A stretch of 64,000 nucleotides of DNA from Geobacter sp. AOG1 (GCF_019972315.1 NZ_BLIZ01000001.1:1810513-1874512), one strand, 5' to 3'. Shown: positions 42,110 through 51,384, counted from the stretch's first letter. The notes: generated by a model not told the origin, from the sequence alone. Program-made: numbers and translations.

Positions 42110-43338
42110 TGCTCTTCCGTATACTCAAAAATTCCTTCCTCAAACGTCCCAAGGCGGTGTTCCTGGTTTTTCTGTCAATTACCATGGGGGCTGCCGTGGC
42201 CACGGCATTCCTCGGCATTGCCGGCGAAGTTTCTCACAAAATGGCACTGGAACTTCGCAGCTATGGCGCAAATATTCTCATCGAACCTTCTGCCGTCGAA
42301 GGTGGCGGTTTCTTACGTGAAGAGGACTTGCCGGGAATCAAGACGGTTTTCTGGAAATACAACATCACCGGGTTTACCCCCTACCTGTTCGGCATCGCCG
42401 AATTTTCTGCCGGGGGTAAGACGGAGCGGGGGGTTGTTTCCGGAACTTGGTTTAATAAGGGACTGGAAGTGCCCGGGGAGGAAACGACGGTTCAGGGAAT
42501 AAAGGTTATCGCTCCCTGGTGGGACGTGCAGGGGAGTTGGCCCGCGGCCGCAGACGAAGCCATTGTCGGCGCTGCTTTGGCCAGGAGGCTGAAAATTGGT
42601 GTCGGGAGTGAGGTGGCGACGACCGTTCGGGAAAGAACCCAGCGGTTTCATGTGTCAGGAATCGTCACTACCGGTGGGTATGAGGAGGAGCAGTTGTTCG
42701 CCCCCCTGGTAACCGTTCAATCGCTTCTGCAACGGCAGGGAAAGGTGTCTCGTGTTCTGGTGAGCGCTCTTACGGTGCCGATGGATGATTTCGGCAAGAA
42801 AGATCCGGCCACCATGTCGAAGGATGAATACGAGAAATGGTATTGCACGGCATACGTGACCTCCGTGGCCAAGAATGTGGAAGAGGTTATGGCCGGCAGC
42901 CGTGCCAAACCGATCTGGCAGATTGCCAGCGCCGAGGGAGCTCTGCTGAAGAAGCTGAACAGTGTGATGCTGTTCCTCACCGTGCTGGCTCTGGGGGCTT
43001 CTGCCACCGCGGTATCCACTAGCCTGATGGCCTCCATGGCGGAGCGGAGTCCTGAAATTGCCCTGATGAAGGCGGTCGGAGCCGACCGTTTTCAGATCAG
43101 CGCCATTTTTGTCGGGGAAACTCTGATCATTTCAGTGGCAGGTGGAGTGGTCGGCTACCTGCTCGGTGACCAACTGGCCGAGATCATCAGCCGAACGGTC
43201 TTCAACTCCACCATCGCATCACCTCTCTGGCTCTTCCCGACCGCCATCGTTTCGGCCTTTATCGTCGCCATAGCCGGCAGTGTGGCCCCTCTTCGCCGGG
43301 CGCTCCTGATCGAGCCGGTACGAGTCCTGAAAGGATAA
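42109..43338 (+). CDS. ABC transporter permease, FtsX/MacB type (1 of 3)
   Basis: 409 residues. One N-terminal membrane helix (VFLVFLSITMGAAVATAFLGI), an external domain to about residue 275, then three helices with the FtsX-like signature MASMAERSPEIALMKAVGA near 307-325. The C-terminus EPVRVLKG is typical. Members act as mechanotransmission or export permeases rather than classical channels. The second permease starts one base after its stop. It heads an overlapping eight-gene operon resembling the genes beside p19 in Campylobacter. Confidence 0.85.
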   Translation: MLFRILKNSFLKRPKAVFLVFLSITMGAAVATAFLGIAGEVSHKMALELRSYGANILIEPSAVEGGGFLREEDLPGIKTVFWKYNITGFTPYLFGIAEFSAGGKTERGVVSGTWFNKGLEVPGEETTVQGIKVIAPWWDVQGSWPAAADEAIVGAALARRLKIGVGSEVATTVRERTQRFHVSGIVTTGGYEEEQLFAPLVTVQSLLQRQGKVSRVLVSALTVPMDDFGKKDPATMSKDEYEKWYCTAYVTSVAKNVEEVMAGSRAKPIWQIASAEGALLKKLNSVMLFLTVLALGASATAVSTSLMASMAERSPEIALMKAVGADRFQISAIFVGETLIISVAGGVVGYLLGDQLAEIISRTVFNSTIASPLWLFPTAIVSAFIVAIAGSVAPLRRALLIEPVRVLKG

Positions 43339-43339
43339 C

Positions 43340-44500
43340 ATGAACAGGCGCCGCTGGCTTCTCCAACTCGTTTTGCGCGCACTTGCCCACCGCAAGGGAC
43401 GTACCGTGCTTCTGCTGGCGGTGCTGGCCATGGCGTCGAGCCTGGCCACGGCCCTCGGCATTGTCTCGACCTCCATGGGGAAACGGGTGGCGGAAGAGGT
43501 ACGTAAATACGGGGCAAACCTGATTGTCATTCCCGAGTCGGCCCGTCTGGATGTGGGAAGCGGAGGGCTCAATTTCGGCGTTGTCAGCGAACCTGCCTAC
43601 CTGCAACAGCGCCTGGTGGAAGATGCCCTTGCACGAAGCGGCCTGAAGGCGGAACGCTCCTTTCATCTGCGTGGTGCCCTGCACTGGAAAGATGCCGATC
43701 TCATGGTGGAAGGAGTCAACTTTGCCGATATTCGCCGTCTTTTCCCGTGGTGGCAGCTGAAAGGCAACTGGCCCGCTGCCGGGGAAACGGTGGTCGGCAG
43801 TGATCTGGCGACCCGTCTGAAACTCACGACGGGAGATACGCTGGAACTTGTCGGGAAGTCTCAAACTCTGAGGCTTCGTATCTCGGGCATTGTTTCTTCC
43901 GGCGGGGAGGAAGATGGCCTGCTGTTCCTGGCACTGCCCGAACTTCAACAGGCGCTTGGCCTGGACGGACAACTCACGCTGGTTCGGCTCATGGTGACCG
44001 CCGGCGGTGACAGTCTCAAAAAGAGCGCTGCCGCCCTACAGCTGCTTCTGCCATCGGCAAAAGTCAACGAGGTGCGCCAGACCGCCCGGACCTCCGAGGG
44101 GTTGCTCGCCAAGGTAAAATTGCTGATGATCATGGTAACGGCGGTGGTGCTGGTCTCTGCCGGAAGCAGCGTGGCCGGTACCATGAGCACAACGGTGCTG
44201 GAGAGGAGTAAGGAGATCGGGCTCATGAAAGCGATGGGGGGAACCCGGTGGGAAGTCATGCTGATCTTTTGTGGTGAAGCGCTGGTACTTGGGGTATTGG
44301 GCGGGCTTGCCGGGTACATCTTCGGTAGTGCTATTGCCCAGTTCATCACCAGAACAGTTTTCTCAGCTTCAGCCGAATTTATTCCGTGGTTTACCGGCAT
44401 ATCCCTGGGGGTAAGTCTCTTTCTTGCTCTGCTGGGGAGTGTCGGACCGATGATAGCGGTGTTCCGGCTCGATCCGGTCAGGAGCCTGCGTGGTGAGTAA
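43340..44500 (+). CDS. ABC transporter permease, FtsX/MacB type (2 of 3)
   Basis: 386 residues with the same plan as the preceding permease: an N-terminal helix (TVLLLAVLAMASSLATALGI), a periplasmic domain containing FPWWQLKGNWPA, and three C-terminal helices with TVLERSKEIGLMKAMGG near 288-304 and RLDPVRSLRGE at the end. Paired similar permeases of this kind may form a heterodimer served by the ATPases downstream. Confidence 0.85.
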   Translation: MNRRRWLLQLVLRALAHRKGRTVLLLAVLAMASSLATALGIVSTSMGKRVAEEVRKYGANLIVIPESARLDVGSGGLNFGVVSEPAYLQQRLVEDALARSGLKAERSFHLRGALHWKDADLMVEGVNFADIRRLFPWWQLKGNWPAAGETVVGSDLATRLKLTTGDTLELVGKSQTLRLRISGIVSSGGEEDGLLFLALPELQQALGLDGQLTLVRLMVTAGGDSLKKSAAALQLLLPSAKVNEVRQTARTSEGLLAKVKLLMIMVTAVVLVSAGSSVAGTMSTTVLERSKEIGLMKAMGGTRWEVMLIFCGEALVLGVLGGLAGYIFGSAIAQFITRTVFSASAEFIPWFTGISLGVSLFLALLGSVGPMIAVFRLDPVRSLRGE

Positions 44501-44524
44501 TCGGATCACTGGTAACATAAGCAT

Positions 44525-44956
44525 ATGACCGAGCGCACACGGAAAACCATTGCAGCACCCCTGCTTCTTGCCGTCACCGGCGGGTTTCTTGTCGCCATCC
44601 CCCGGTGGCTTTTCCCCACCTGTGGTTTTGCTCATCAGGCTGACCGGATGTCGGGAGGAATGATGCACTGCGATACCTCCGGCAGTATCACGCTGTTTCT
44701 CGGCGCGGTGACTCTGGTCTCCGTCCTGGCCCTTTTCCGGCTTTCCCCTGGTCCCGCCAGGAACGGGGTGTTGCTCGCCGCCGCTGGGGCCGCGTGCTTA
44801 ATCTTTCCACTGTATCTTGTCTGGCCGGGTGTCTGCATGGCAGCCACCATGCCGTGCCGTATGGGCACCCTCCCGGCGGTTCTGCTGACCGGAGGGGTAC
44901 AGGTTTTGGTGGCGGTTGTCGCGCTGGTGGCAGGATCAGGGGGCAGAAGAGTGTGA
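44525..44956 (+). CDS. DUF4418 family membrane protein
   Basis: 143 residues, four hydrophobic helices. The family landmarks are IPRWLFPTCG near 24-33, a Met/Cys-rich loop MSGGMMHCDTSG, and LYLVWPGVCMAATMPCRMGT. Met, Cys and His residues in the loops would suit metal binding, though no function is established. It lies between the second and third permeases; the third permease starts inside its last codons, so it belongs to the same transport operon. Confidence 0.75.
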   Translation: MTERTRKTIAAPLLLAVTGGFLVAIPRWLFPTCGFAHQADRMSGGMMHCDTSGSITLFLGAVTLVSVLALFRLSPGPARNGVLLAAAGAACLIFPLYLVWPGVCMAATMPCRMGTLPAVLLTGGVQVLVAVVALVAGSGGRRV

Positions 44957-46158
44957 GCGAACGGTTCGGCCTTGCTGGCCTAGCATTGCGAATGACAGTC
45001 AGGGCTCCCCTTAAGCTCTTTGCCACGGGGTTCCTGCTGGTTCTGGTTTCCTTCCTCCTGGCCAGTGTCGTGCTGTTGCGCAGCGGTATCGAGGAGGCGA
45101 CAGCCAGGGGGGCGAAACGCCTGGGGGCGGATCTGATGGTGGTGCCGCGGGGCGCAGAGGTTCCCCTTGGGGCCGGGCTTTTCGGCGGGGTCCCGGTACG
45201 TTTTTCTCTTCCTGAAGGGATCGAACGGAGCATTGTCGCCATGCCGGGAGTGAGGCAGGTCGCACCGCAATATTTTCTCTCATCCGCGCCGGCCTCCTGC
45301 TGTGAAGCAGGGAACCTCCTCCTGGTCGGCTTTGATCCGTCCCGTGACTTTACTGTCCTTCCCTGGCTGAGTCCGGTTGTCCGGTTAAAGGAGGGAAAGG
45401 AGTCGATCCTGGTCGGCGGTTCAGTTATGAAGGCGCCTGGCGCAGCCATGCGTTTCTATAATCATACCTTCACCGTGGCCGCCCGCCTGGAAAAGAGCGG
45501 CATGGGGTATTTCGACAATGCTGTTTTCATCCCACTGGATGGAGTGTCGGTCATGGAACGCTCTTCCAAGGGTGGCGGCGGGGTTTCGCTCCGTGTGCCA
45601 TGGGGATATCCGTCGATTCTGCTGGTCCGGCTCGCCCCGTCGGTCATTCCGCAGGATATGGCGTCACTGCTTGAGCGTCAGCATCCCGGTATCAAGGTGC
45701 TGACGATTCCCGGGCTTTTCCGGGAAAACAGACTGAGGATGGAAAAACTTGCCCGGGGACAGCTGCCGCTTGCCGCAGCTGCCTGGCTCTTCGCCGTGCT
45801 TGCCGGCGGGGCGCTCCAGTTTCTTTACTGGCGAGAGCACCGGCCAAGTCTGGGGCTGCTTCATTCCTTTGGCTGTGGCAAGGGGGTGATCATGCTCCTG
45901 TTTGGCGCTGAAGCTTTCATCCTTTCCTTGGCAGGGATGGTGGCGGGGAGTGCTGGTGCGTTTTTCGTGCTGCGGCTCTTCGCCTCCTATTTCGCCGTGA
46001 CCGCCGGGATGCCGCTCCTGATCGGCGGGCTTGACCTGGCCCTTTCGGGTCTTCCTTGGCTCTGGCTGGTTTTCGCGGGGACCATGGCAGTGGAGGCGGT
46101 CATCATCATGTTTCTCCTCCTGCGCCGTGAACCGGCTGATCTTCTGCGAGGCGTCTGA
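44953..46158 (+). CDS. ABC transporter permease, FtsX/MacB type (3 of 3)
   Basis: 401 residues from GTG 44953, which overlaps the DUF4418 stop (GTGTGA); longer in-frame starts upstream fall inside that gene. N-terminal helix LFATGFLLVLVSFLLASVVL, external domain, and three C-terminal helices with LGLLHSFGCGKGVIMLLFG and a final RREPADLLRGV. It is more divergent than the first two and lacks the MERSPEI/LERSKEI signature, having WREHRPSLGLL instead. It probably pairs with one of the following ATPases. Confidence 0.8.
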   Translation: MSERFGLAGLALRMTVRAPLKLFATGFLLVLVSFLLASVVLLRSGIEEATARGAKRLGADLMVVPRGAEVPLGAGLFGGVPVRFSLPEGIERSIVAMPGVRQVAPQYFLSSAPASCCEAGNLLLVGFDPSRDFTVLPWLSPVVRLKEGKESILVGGSVMKAPGAAMRFYNHTFTVAARLEKSGMGYFDNAVFIPLDGVSVMERSSKGGGGVSLRVPWGYPSILLVRLAPSVIPQDMASLLERQHPGIKVLTIPGLFRENRLRMEKLARGQLPLAAAAWLFAVLAGGALQFLYWREHRPSLGLLHSFGCGKGVIMLLFGAEAFILSLAGMVAGSAGAFFVLRLFASYFAVTAGMPLLIGGLDLALSGLPWLWLVFAGTMAVEAVIIMFLLLRREPADLLRGV

Positions 46159-46829
46159 TGCGGGTGGAACTGCAGCACGTATGCAAATCCTACCCGTTGC
46201 CGGGTGGTGGCGGGACCGTTAGTGCCCTGGACGGTGTCAACCTTGTTATCGAGAGAGGCACTCTCTGCGTGCTCAACGGACCGTCGGGAAGCGGCAAGAC
46301 AACCCTCCTGAGTGTCATCGGCGGGCTTTCCCGACCCACCTCAGGGAGTGTCACCCTGGATGACAAAGAGGTGCGCAATTCCAGTGACCGGCAGCGGGGA
46401 ACTGTTGCCCATGCTTTCCAGGAAGCGGTCTTCATCCCCGAATTGACGGTGATGGAGAACCTTCTCCTGCCGGCTCTCCGCTGTAGGGACCACTTTCCCA
46501 TCGACCGGGGTGAGAGGCTTCTCGAAGCATTCGGACTTGCGGAAATGTTCGATCTGTTTCCCGCTGCCCTGTCGGGGGGCGAAAAACGGCGCCTGAACCT
46601 TGCCCGAGCTCTCTTCCTTTCCCCCAGTTTACTGCTCATCGACGAGCCGGCAGCGTACCTGGACGATGGTTGGCAAAGGAAGGCGATGGAGATGATTATC
46701 CGGGAAGTCTGCGATGCGCAGGCTACCCTGGTGATGGCGACCCACACCCCTCTGCCGGGTGATGAGGGGTTTCGACGCATACTGATGCACAAAGGAAGGG
46801 TTATAGAAGATGGCAGCAGCGATTATTGA
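46158..46829 (+). CDS. ABC transporter ATP-binding protein (1 of 2)
   Basis: 223 residues. Walker A GPSGSGKTT near 41-49, signature LSGGEKRRLNLARAL near 142-156, Walker B LLLIDEPAAYLDD near 163-175, and a switch histidine in MATHTPL. The loop before the signature is shorter than usual. It overlaps the third permease by one base (TGATG) and the second ATPase by 20 bases. Confidence 0.9.
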   Translation: MRVELQHVCKSYPLPGGGGTVSALDGVNLVIERGTLCVLNGPSGSGKTTLLSVIGGLSRPTSGSVTLDDKEVRNSSDRQRGTVAHAFQEAVFIPELTVMENLLLPALRCRDHFPIDRGERLLEAFGLAEMFDLFPAALSGGEKRRLNLARALFLSPSLLLIDEPAAYLDDGWQRKAMEMIIREVCDAQATLVMATHTPLPGDEGFRRILMHKGRVIEDGSSDY

Positions 46830-47484
46830 AACCGGGGGGCTTACTAAAAGTTACGGCGATATCTGCGCACTGAAGCCTCTCGACCTGCAGGTTCCGGAGG
46901 GAGAGTGGCTCTCCGTCATGGGGCATTCCGGCTCCGGAAAAAGTACGTTCATGAATCTGGTGGGTGGGCTCGATCGGCCCAGTGCCGGTTCCTTGAGGGT
47001 CGGTGGGGAAGATCTGCTGATGCTGTCCGAAGACGGTCTGGCCCGTTTCCGCAGGGAATTCGTCGGCATAATTTTTCAGCAGCATCATCTGGTTCCCTAC
47101 CTTACGGCTGTCGAGAATGTCATGCTGGCGCAGTACTTTCACAGTGTGCCGGATGAGGCCGAAGCCAGATCAGCTCTGGAACGGGTCGGTCTAGGCCATC
47201 GTCTGAAGAACCGGCCGGGTGAGTTGTCGGGCGGAGAACAGCAGCGGGTCTGTATCGCCCGGGCGATTATCAACAGTCCGAAACTGCTGCTGGGGGACGA
47301 GCCGACCGGCAATCTGGACCACAAGAGTACGGTGATGGTAATGGAACTGCTCAAGGAGTTGCGGGCAGAGGAGCGTTTTACCGTTATCATGGTAACGCAC
47401 AACCAGGAAGTGGCCACCTGGGGGGACCGGACCATCTACCTCGATGACGGAGTGCTGGTGCGCGAAGAGCGGATGAGGTCCTGA
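46810..47484 (+). CDS. ABC transporter ATP-binding protein (2 of 2), MacB/LolD-like
   Basis: 224 residues. Walker A GHSGSGKSTF near 37-46, Q-loop IIFQQHHLVPYLTAVENV, signature LSGGEQQRVCIARAI near 139-153, Walker B LLLGDEPTGNLD near 162-173 and VMVTHNQEVA. This is the canonical LolD/MacB sequence pattern, closer to consensus than its neighbour. With two ATPases and three permeases the operon may encode two complexes or one mixed one. It shares one base with the DUF2318 gene. Confidence 0.92.
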   Translation: MAAAIIETGGLTKSYGDICALKPLDLQVPEGEWLSVMGHSGSGKSTFMNLVGGLDRPSAGSLRVGGEDLLMLSEDGLARFRREFVGIIFQQHHLVPYLTAVENVMLAQYFHSVPDEAEARSALERVGLGHRLKNRPGELSGGEQQRVCIARAIINSPKLLLGDEPTGNLDHKSTVMVMELLKELRAEERFTVIMVTHNQEVATWGDRTIYLDDGVLVREERMRS

Positions 47485-48821
47485 TGGTTGCGGTGAAGCT
47501 TATTCCCCTTCTTATTTCCTGGTTCGGGATCGTACTGGTCCTGCTGAGAGGCTTTTCCGGGCGGCGTTTTCCCGTGGCGGCTGCGGGCATTGCCGGGTTT
47601 GCTCTTGGAGTGGTGGGGGCTTTTGCCCTTTTGCGTTCATATCCGGGAGAACTCTCGTTCGGGATTATCAGGGGCGTGGTGGCGGGGGTGTTTCTCCTGC
47701 TCTGGGGCATTGCCGTGGCTGCACTGTACCGCAATACCATGCGGGAATTTCATGTCTTCCAGGGAGAAAAACTCGTCAATGCGTCATATTATGCGGTAAT
47801 CTTTACATTTACGGCGAGCATCATCGCGGGAGCGATTTGCACCTGTCGGCTCCCCGCACCCAGTGGCAATATCCTGGCGTTGCTACTACTTGTCCTCGTC
47901 GCCGTGGTCCTGGCCTTCGCTGCCTTGGCTGCAGAGAAGATGCTGCCGGCGTACCTGACAGTGTCTCAGCCCGCTCTCATGGCCGCTGTGGTGGCACTCC
48001 TGTTATTCAGCGCTTCCTCTCTTATCCGCCTCGATCTCTTTTCTCCCCTGAGCATGAAGGTAATGAAGTTCGCCCACGACTTCGTCCACCAGTTTTTTGA
48101 ATCGATGCTGATTCCTGATCACCTCTTCATCCGCACCTATCTCTGGGGCTATATCGGGCTCCTGTTCGGCAATGGAGTCGGATTCTGGGGAGGGATGATC
48201 ATCTGGTTCACCCCGGTTGTTCTCATTCTTCTGGCGATCCGCTTCGAGCTGCTGCCGTCGGTGGCACATATCCGCCAAGGGGCGAAACGGCGCAAGCTGC
48301 TGGCTGCCGCTATCAGGGAGCGGCGGTTTCGGCTCGTTGTTCCCCTGCTTGCCCTGCTGGTTTTTGCGGCCGCGGCCTACCGGAGCAGTTACCCGAGCGT
48401 GGAATACTGGGACCCGGTGCCAGTGCCTGTCATGGCGAACCCGGCGGGGGAGATAGTCATTCCGAAACAGGGAGAAATCAACCTGGAGGATGGCAAGTTG
48501 CACAAATACCTTTACAAGCAGGGAGGAAAAGAGGCTCGTTTCTTCGTGCTGTTGAACCCCTCGGGACAATTTACGGTGGATCTGGACGCCTGCGCCATCT
48601 GCAAGCCGGACGGTTATGGCCAGGCAGAGGGAACGGTGATCTGCTATTACTGCAAGACGCTCATCCCCTTGGAAACCGTTGGGAAACCGGGGGGGTGCAA
48701 CCCCGTCCCCGTTCCGTTCACGGTGAAAGAGGATGGTGTGCATATTGACGGTATGACCATCATTAATAGCTGGAATATGACTGTTCAGGCAACAGCACGA
48801 ATCAAGGAGGGGGGCAAGTGA
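47484..48821 (+). CDS. Membrane protein with C-terminal DUF2318 Fe-S domain
   Basis: 445 residues. About nine membrane helices fill residues 1-310. The last 130 residues are the DUF2318 domain with DACAICKPDGYGQ, VICYYCKTLIPLETVG and KPGGCNPVPVPF, a set of five cysteines assigned to iron or Fe-S binding. Such proteins accompany FTR1/P19-type iron-uptake systems; Cj1660 of Campylobacter jejuni is an example beside similar permeases. Neither P19 nor FTR1 is seen here. It overlaps both neighbours by one to four bases. A role in moving iron, perhaps for heme or cytochrome assembly, is inference. Confidence 0.85.
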   Translation: MVAVKLIPLLISWFGIVLVLLRGFSGRRFPVAAAGIAGFALGVVGAFALLRSYPGELSFGIIRGVVAGVFLLLWGIAVAALYRNTMREFHVFQGEKLVNASYYAVIFTFTASIIAGAICTCRLPAPSGNILALLLLVLVAVVLAFAALAAEKMLPAYLTVSQPALMAAVVALLLFSASSLIRLDLFSPLSMKVMKFAHDFVHQFFESMLIPDHLFIRTYLWGYIGLLFGNGVGFWGGMIIWFTPVVLILLAIRFELLPSVAHIRQGAKRRKLLAAAIRERRFRLVVPLLALLVFAAAAYRSSYPSVEYWDPVPVPVMANPAGEIVIPKQGEINLEDGKLHKYLYKQGGKEARFFVLLNPSGQFTVDLDACAICKPDGYGQAEGTVICYYCKTLIPLETVGKPGGCNPVPVPFTVKEDGVHIDGMTIINSWNMTVQATARIKEGGK

Positions 48822-50068
48822 AACGCCTGCTGAGTGCAATCTGGGCAGTACTGTCGTCCCGAGCCGTGCCACCCCTTGTGTGCGGAGTTTTCCTGCTTAT
48901 CTATATCGGGATTGCCTTTGGGACCGATGATACTTTGATAGCCCTGATGGCATTTACCCGCAAAAGCGTCATTCTGGTAGTTCTTCTTGCCCTGATCCCC
49001 CTGAACAGCCTGTGTCTGATGCTGAAGGAAACGGACAGGCATCTCAAAAGGCGTCGTGCAAAAAACGGTGACGAGAACGACGCTCCTGCGGGTCTGTTCG
49101 ATGAATCGATTGCCGTGCCTGCGTCACCCGAATTTGCCGAATTGCGGGGACGCCTTGAAGCAGAAGGTTACAACTGTCGCCGCAAGGAAGGCGTGCTTGC
49201 CGCTTGGCGGGGGATCAGCATCTTTCCCACTCGACTGCTCTTCCTCGCCGCGGTTTTTTGCCTCTTTACCGGCATCCTGGTCAGTCTTACAAACCGCAGT
49301 TCGCACAGGATGAACGTTGTCGAGGGTGAACCGATCCCCACGGCGGAAGGAGGCGGCGGTCTGGTGGAGAGGATTCGCTTGGAGGCGTCTTCCGGGGTAA
49401 TTCTCGACAAAAAACTTAGACTGGAAGTCGCTCCGTCGACGGCAGGGGATGGAAGAAAGGTCTTCGAGCTCTATCCCCCTTCTCTCTATCGGGGCTACTT
49501 CGTCTACCCCCGCTACCTGGGATTTGTCTCCGTCATCCGTTTTTCTGCGCCAGGGATGCAGTCAGCCAGCGAGATCCAGGGTGCATTGAATATCTATCCA
49601 CCGGGAAAAGAGGACCGGCTCGAAATTCCCGGAACTCCGTACCAGATCGTCTTCAGTATGGTAAAACCGGATGACGGGAGCGACCCCTATATGACGGGAC
49701 GTTTCACCTTGCTGTTCACGGTTCTGAAAGGGAAGGAGGTCCTCTTCAGGGGGAACGCTCCGACTGGCGGGGAATTTGTTCATGAGGGATTCCGTCTGGC
49801 AATCCCCGATTTCAGGCGCATGGTGATAACTGACTTCATACAGGACTATGGCGTCCTGCTGGTCTGGACAGCGGCTTTGCTTTTCATGGGCGCAGGTTGT
49901 ATCTGGTTGCCGGTGAGGGTTTTCTTGCCACGCCGGGAGATGGTTTTCTTACAGGAACATGATGCTGTTAATGCCTGTTCCCGTGCAGAAGGGAGGAGAA
50001 GAACACATGCGGGGGTTTTCCACGAAACACTGGATATCCTGGAAGCAAGGCGGCCTTCCACCCCTTAA
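48818..50068 (+). CDS. Divergent ResB-like membrane protein A
   Basis: 416 residues. Two N-terminal helices (VPPLVCGVFLLIYIGIAFG; SVILVVLLALIPLNSLCLML), a cytoplasmic stretch, a third helix (LLFLAAVFCLFTGILVSLT), a periplasmic domain of about 200 residues rich in beta strands (LRLEVAPSTAGDG, FVYPRYLGFVSVIRF), and a fourth helix near 360. This 2+1+1 topology with a large loop is that of ResB/Ccs1, but the sequence is far from the clear ResB at 52,419. It overlaps the DUF2318 gene by four bases, tying the transport operon to the cytochrome-maturation genes. Confidence 0.65.
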   Translation: MKRLLSAIWAVLSSRAVPPLVCGVFLLIYIGIAFGTDDTLIALMAFTRKSVILVVLLALIPLNSLCLMLKETDRHLKRRRAKNGDENDAPAGLFDESIAVPASPEFAELRGRLEAEGYNCRRKEGVLAAWRGISIFPTRLLFLAAVFCLFTGILVSLTNRSSHRMNVVEGEPIPTAEGGGGLVERIRLEASSGVILDKKLRLEVAPSTAGDGRKVFELYPPSLYRGYFVYPRYLGFVSVIRFSAPGMQSASEIQGALNIYPPGKEDRLEIPGTPYQIVFSMVKPDDGSDPYMTGRFTLLFTVLKGKEVLFRGNAPTGGEFVHEGFRLAIPDFRRMVITDFIQDYGVLLVWTAALLFMGAGCIWLPVRVFLPRREMVFLQEHDAVNACSRAEGRRRTHAGVFHETLDILEARRPSTP

Positions 50069-50115
50069 AATTACTGGCTTGTGCCGCTGAAGTATGGTAA
50101 ACAACCGGGTGTACT

Positions 50116-50139
50116 TTTTGAGGTTTTGCTACCTCAAAA
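50116..50139. promoter_or_regulatory. Perfect 9-bp inverted repeat between the ResB-like genes
   Basis: TTTTGAGGT (50116-50124) and ACCTCAAAA (50131-50139) are perfectly complementary around TTTGCT. The T-run is on the 5' side, so it is not a + strand terminator. An operator or a leader hairpin is possible. Confidence 0.5.
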
Positions 50140-50196
50140 GCCGATAGAACGAACCATATTTTTTCTCTTACCCCATTTCAGGAAGTGACAGAGCGA

Positions 50197-51384
50197 ATGA
50201 ACAAAAATACCAAGTTTTCCGGAGCTTCTAAGATATTTTTTGTCTCTCCCTATTTCTTACTGGTTTTCCTGGTCATACCCGCATATTCCGTGCTCAGAAT
50301 TAAGCTGCGTCTTCCCGTTTCGGGGGATCTGCTCCTCGGTAATAACGTGCTGTTTTGCGTGTGCATTGCGCTAAGGCTTGTCTGGCGCATGGTGAGAATG
50401 CGTGGTGACATCCGCTATGGCGCAGACTACCATCCGCCAAAGAGTGTAATTGAGATAGACCGCCCGGCCGCACAGTTGCAGACCGCTCTGACCGGTGTCG
50501 GCTTTCATTTTACTGTTGCCGGCGATTACGGGGAGAAACGCGACCTCGGCTACCTGGGGACAACATTGCTTTATGTCGGCCTGCTGCTCCTGCTCCTGTT
50601 CGGTTCTTATGACTACATGCGTGAATACTCGGTTATGGGCCGGTTGGGTGTTGGCGAGCCGATATCGCTTGATGGCAAGGGGCTGATTGGACAATTTGAA
50701 GCGGGTTCTCTCGCTGGTGCCTCCCGATTGCCGCTGCTTCAGGTAAAAAAGCAGATACTGCCGAATCCCCAATGGCCAAAAGGGGCAACGGAAATAGCCC
50801 TGCTCTCTCAGGAACGCAAGGAACTGGCTACTGGCATCATCGCTCCCGGGAAACCATTCCTCTATGGCGGACTCGATTACCATATGACCAGGTTTATCTT
50901 CGATGCCCTGATTATGATAAGAAAGGATAAGTCCATTGTTTACGAGAATTTTGTAAAACTTCTTCCTCTCCCGCAAAAGAAGGGGGCATACAGTTACTAC
51001 GGTTCGCTCAAATATCCCCAGTCTGAAAATGTGGGGGGGAGTGCCTGGCTGAACCCGGAAGACAAAGCGATTCAGATACAGGCAACATTGGACAAGAAAA
51101 AAATTGTCGATACCGAACTGAAGCTGTGGGGTAAAAACAAGATTGCGCAGGGAGAGTATACCGCCTCATTGGAGGGGCTTGCTCAATGGAGCGAGATTCG
51201 CGTGGCCCGCGGCAGGCATAGGGTCATGTTGATCATCGGAGCTGTTCTCGCCGCTGTCGGGGGGTTCATCAGGATTATGATCCGGCCCCAGCGAATCTGG
51301 CTGGAAGGATCTGAGGAAAAGTGCCAGGTGAGGGTCATTGGCAGGAAAACCCTGCAGTTGCTGAGTGATTCGGACAAGCAATGA
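50197..51384 (+). CDS. Divergent ResB-like membrane protein B
   Basis: 395 residues from ATG 50197; GTG 50185 is in frame but AGGAA abuts it. The topology repeats protein A: two helices (FLLVFLVIPAYSVL; VLFCVCIALRLVW), a third (LGTTLLYVGLLLLLLFGSY), a periplasmic beta-rich domain of about 200 residues, and a fourth (VMLIIGAVLAAVGGFIRIMI). GGLDYHMTRFIFDALIMI resembles the conserved late ResB region. The CcsB copy 2 follows after 73 bp, so the pair could be a dedicated CcsB/ResB complex. Confidence 0.65.
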   Translation: MNKNTKFSGASKIFFVSPYFLLVFLVIPAYSVLRIKLRLPVSGDLLLGNNVLFCVCIALRLVWRMVRMRGDIRYGADYHPPKSVIEIDRPAAQLQTALTGVGFHFTVAGDYGEKRDLGYLGTTLLYVGLLLLLLFGSYDYMREYSVMGRLGVGEPISLDGKGLIGQFEAGSLAGASRLPLLQVKKQILPNPQWPKGATEIALLSQERKELATGIIAPGKPFLYGGLDYHMTRFIFDALIMIRKDKSIVYENFVKLLPLPQKKGAYSYYGSLKYPQSENVGGSAWLNPEDKAIQIQATLDKKKIVDTELKLWGKNKIAQGEYTASLEGLAQWSEIRVARGRHRVMLIIGAVLAAVGGFIRIMIRPQRIWLEGSEEKCQVRVIGRKTLQLLSDSDKQ

